This document shows, piece after piece, positions 63,434 through 64,000 of a stretch of DNA of 64,000 nucleotides. The notes below the pieces were generated by a model. That model was not told where the DNA came from. It worked only from the letters and a program-made list of their open reading frames with translations, and did no database searches. Position numbers and translations under genes: made by a program. Source of the stretch: Pyrinomonas sp040289685 (GTDB taxonomy: Bacteria; Acidobacteriota; Blastocatellia; Pyrinomonadales; Pyrinomonadaceae); the NCBI RefSeq assembly GCF_040289685.1, contig NZ_PSLQ01000005.1:22436-86435 (forward strand). The letters are read 5' to 3'. Positions within the stretch are counted from its first letter, which is position 1; each line of letters begins with the position of its first letter.

Positions 63434-64000
63434 GCTCTACCTCCTTGGCACATCTTTGAAGCTTCGCTTGAAAGTCGCTGGACCAACTCAATGCTGAGTT
63501 GGTCTTGGCTACATTCTTCATCTTTTAAGCTTCACTCGAAAGTCGACCGACAAAGCTACTTCGCCCCCTCTTTCTCGGCTCGTTCGTTGAGTCCGTCTTC
63601 TTTCAATCATCCCTTGCACAGCGGATAAGCTCGCCACACGGAACCCATACGACCGAACTTCCTTTGGGGGCATCTACATGACCTGACGTTACGCAATGTT
63701 ACGCAACCGATGACGCCTGCGCTTGCGTTGCCTCTTGTTTGCCTCCGTTACCCGCACAAAGCCATTGCTGTGCTTCATTGAGTGGCAGCCACGACCCCGA
63801 AGCTTGCGTGCCTTTCGGTCGCAATGAAAAGCAACCGCATCTTCCAATAGCGACGAACAAAAGCGACCGTGGTTGCCGAACCACCCATTCCCGGCGTCGG
63901 CGGCTCCCGGCTGCGCGCTGTGGCGTGGTTGACGCGCTATTCCCACTACCCGCAGCGCGATCATCAACCGTCCGACTCATCCTCCAAGCTCGCTTGCCAC
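63434..64000. repeat. Upstream region with direct repeats flanking a hairpin
   Basis: A 19-base element (63459-63477) recurs at 63527-63545 with 17 of 19 matches, 68 bases apart; between them a 10-bp perfect hairpin (63481-63490 with 63495-63504). They lie 26-112 bases before the transglycosylase ATG, the right place for operators. At 63688-63707 a tandem decamer GTTACGCAAT/GTTACGCAAC lies at the end of short minus-strand frames (63689-63980) that show no convincing homology. Nothing else in the region is recognised. Confidence 0.55.

Noticed and set aside
63689..63980. Small minus-strand frames at the right edge
   Set aside because: Two overlapping frames of about 92 residues, neither with recognised text nor a well-placed ribosome binding site; left unassigned.

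Overview
The window reads as a chromosome segment of an aerobic, heterotrophic Gram-negative bacterium, most likely an acidobacterium of the Blastocatellia type (Pyrinomonas-like). This is an inference from gene content: a DUF5916 beta-barrel protein and a TonB-receptor remnant (outer membrane), PEP-CTERM proteins, bacillithiol genes (bshA, bshB1), a single-anchor sdhCAB operon and a moderately GC-rich, densely packed layout. No phage, insertion sequence or CRISPR array is visible. Almost everything is core metabolism and housekeeping, with a few eroded islands.

Layout. 0-8.5 kb: a HARE-HTH protein fragment, an RRM RNA-binding protein, a fatty acid desaturase, a double M16 protease, a D-aminoacylase-type hydrolase, and an orphan pair (unknown protein + DsrE-like protein). 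8.5-12.1 kb: a compact haem operon hemE-hemH-hemG on the minus strand. 12.5-17.1 kb: a four-gene molybdenum hydroxylase operon (coxS-coxL-coxM-coxG order of transcription) whose large subunit carries the form II motif AYRGAGR. 17.8-21.8 kb: DUF5916 protein, Smr-domain protein, malate dehydrogenase. 22.2-23.1 kb: tRNA-His and a decayed segment with an exact 100-bp tandem duplication. 23.1-27.6 kb: sdhCAB with a divergent LysR regulator. 27.7-36.7 kb: slipin, a TonB-receptor remnant, ThpR, a penicillin-acylase-family gene split by a frameshift, an exo/endonuclease-phosphatase protein, lipid kinase, MBL hydrolase and aminotransferase. 36.8-42.7 kb: amine oxidase-like flavoprotein, bshB1, an Nfu-type Fe-S carrier, bshA with a strongly folded leader, endonuclease III and a NYN/PIN-like protein. 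42.8-48 kb: a fasciclin / anti-sigma / ECF sigma locus facing a ferritin-like protein and two PEP-CTERM proteins. 48.4-54.6 kb: rlmD, deoB, and an operon of sugar nucleotidyltransferase, phosphohexomutase and mutM. 54.9-58.7 kb: two dipeptide-type permeases followed by an ABC-2 exporter pair. 58.9-64 kb: a three-gene cassette (unknown 296-aa protein, 716-aa protein with a disordered N-terminus, lytic transglycosylase without a signal peptide).

Functional links: malate dehydrogenase and succinate dehydrogenase give two TCA steps, and malate is also the acceptor for BshA. Haem from hemEHG serves the haem-bearing SdhC. Bacillithiol genes sit around an Fe-S carrier. The sigma/anti-sigma/fasciclin arrangement parallels the SigK-RskA-fasciclin regulon known from mycobacteria. 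The most unusual items are the split acylase, the two back-to-back hairpins before bshA, the transglycosylase cassette at the right end, and a recurring pattern of imperfect direct repeats with a 64-72 bp period in separate intergenic regions.
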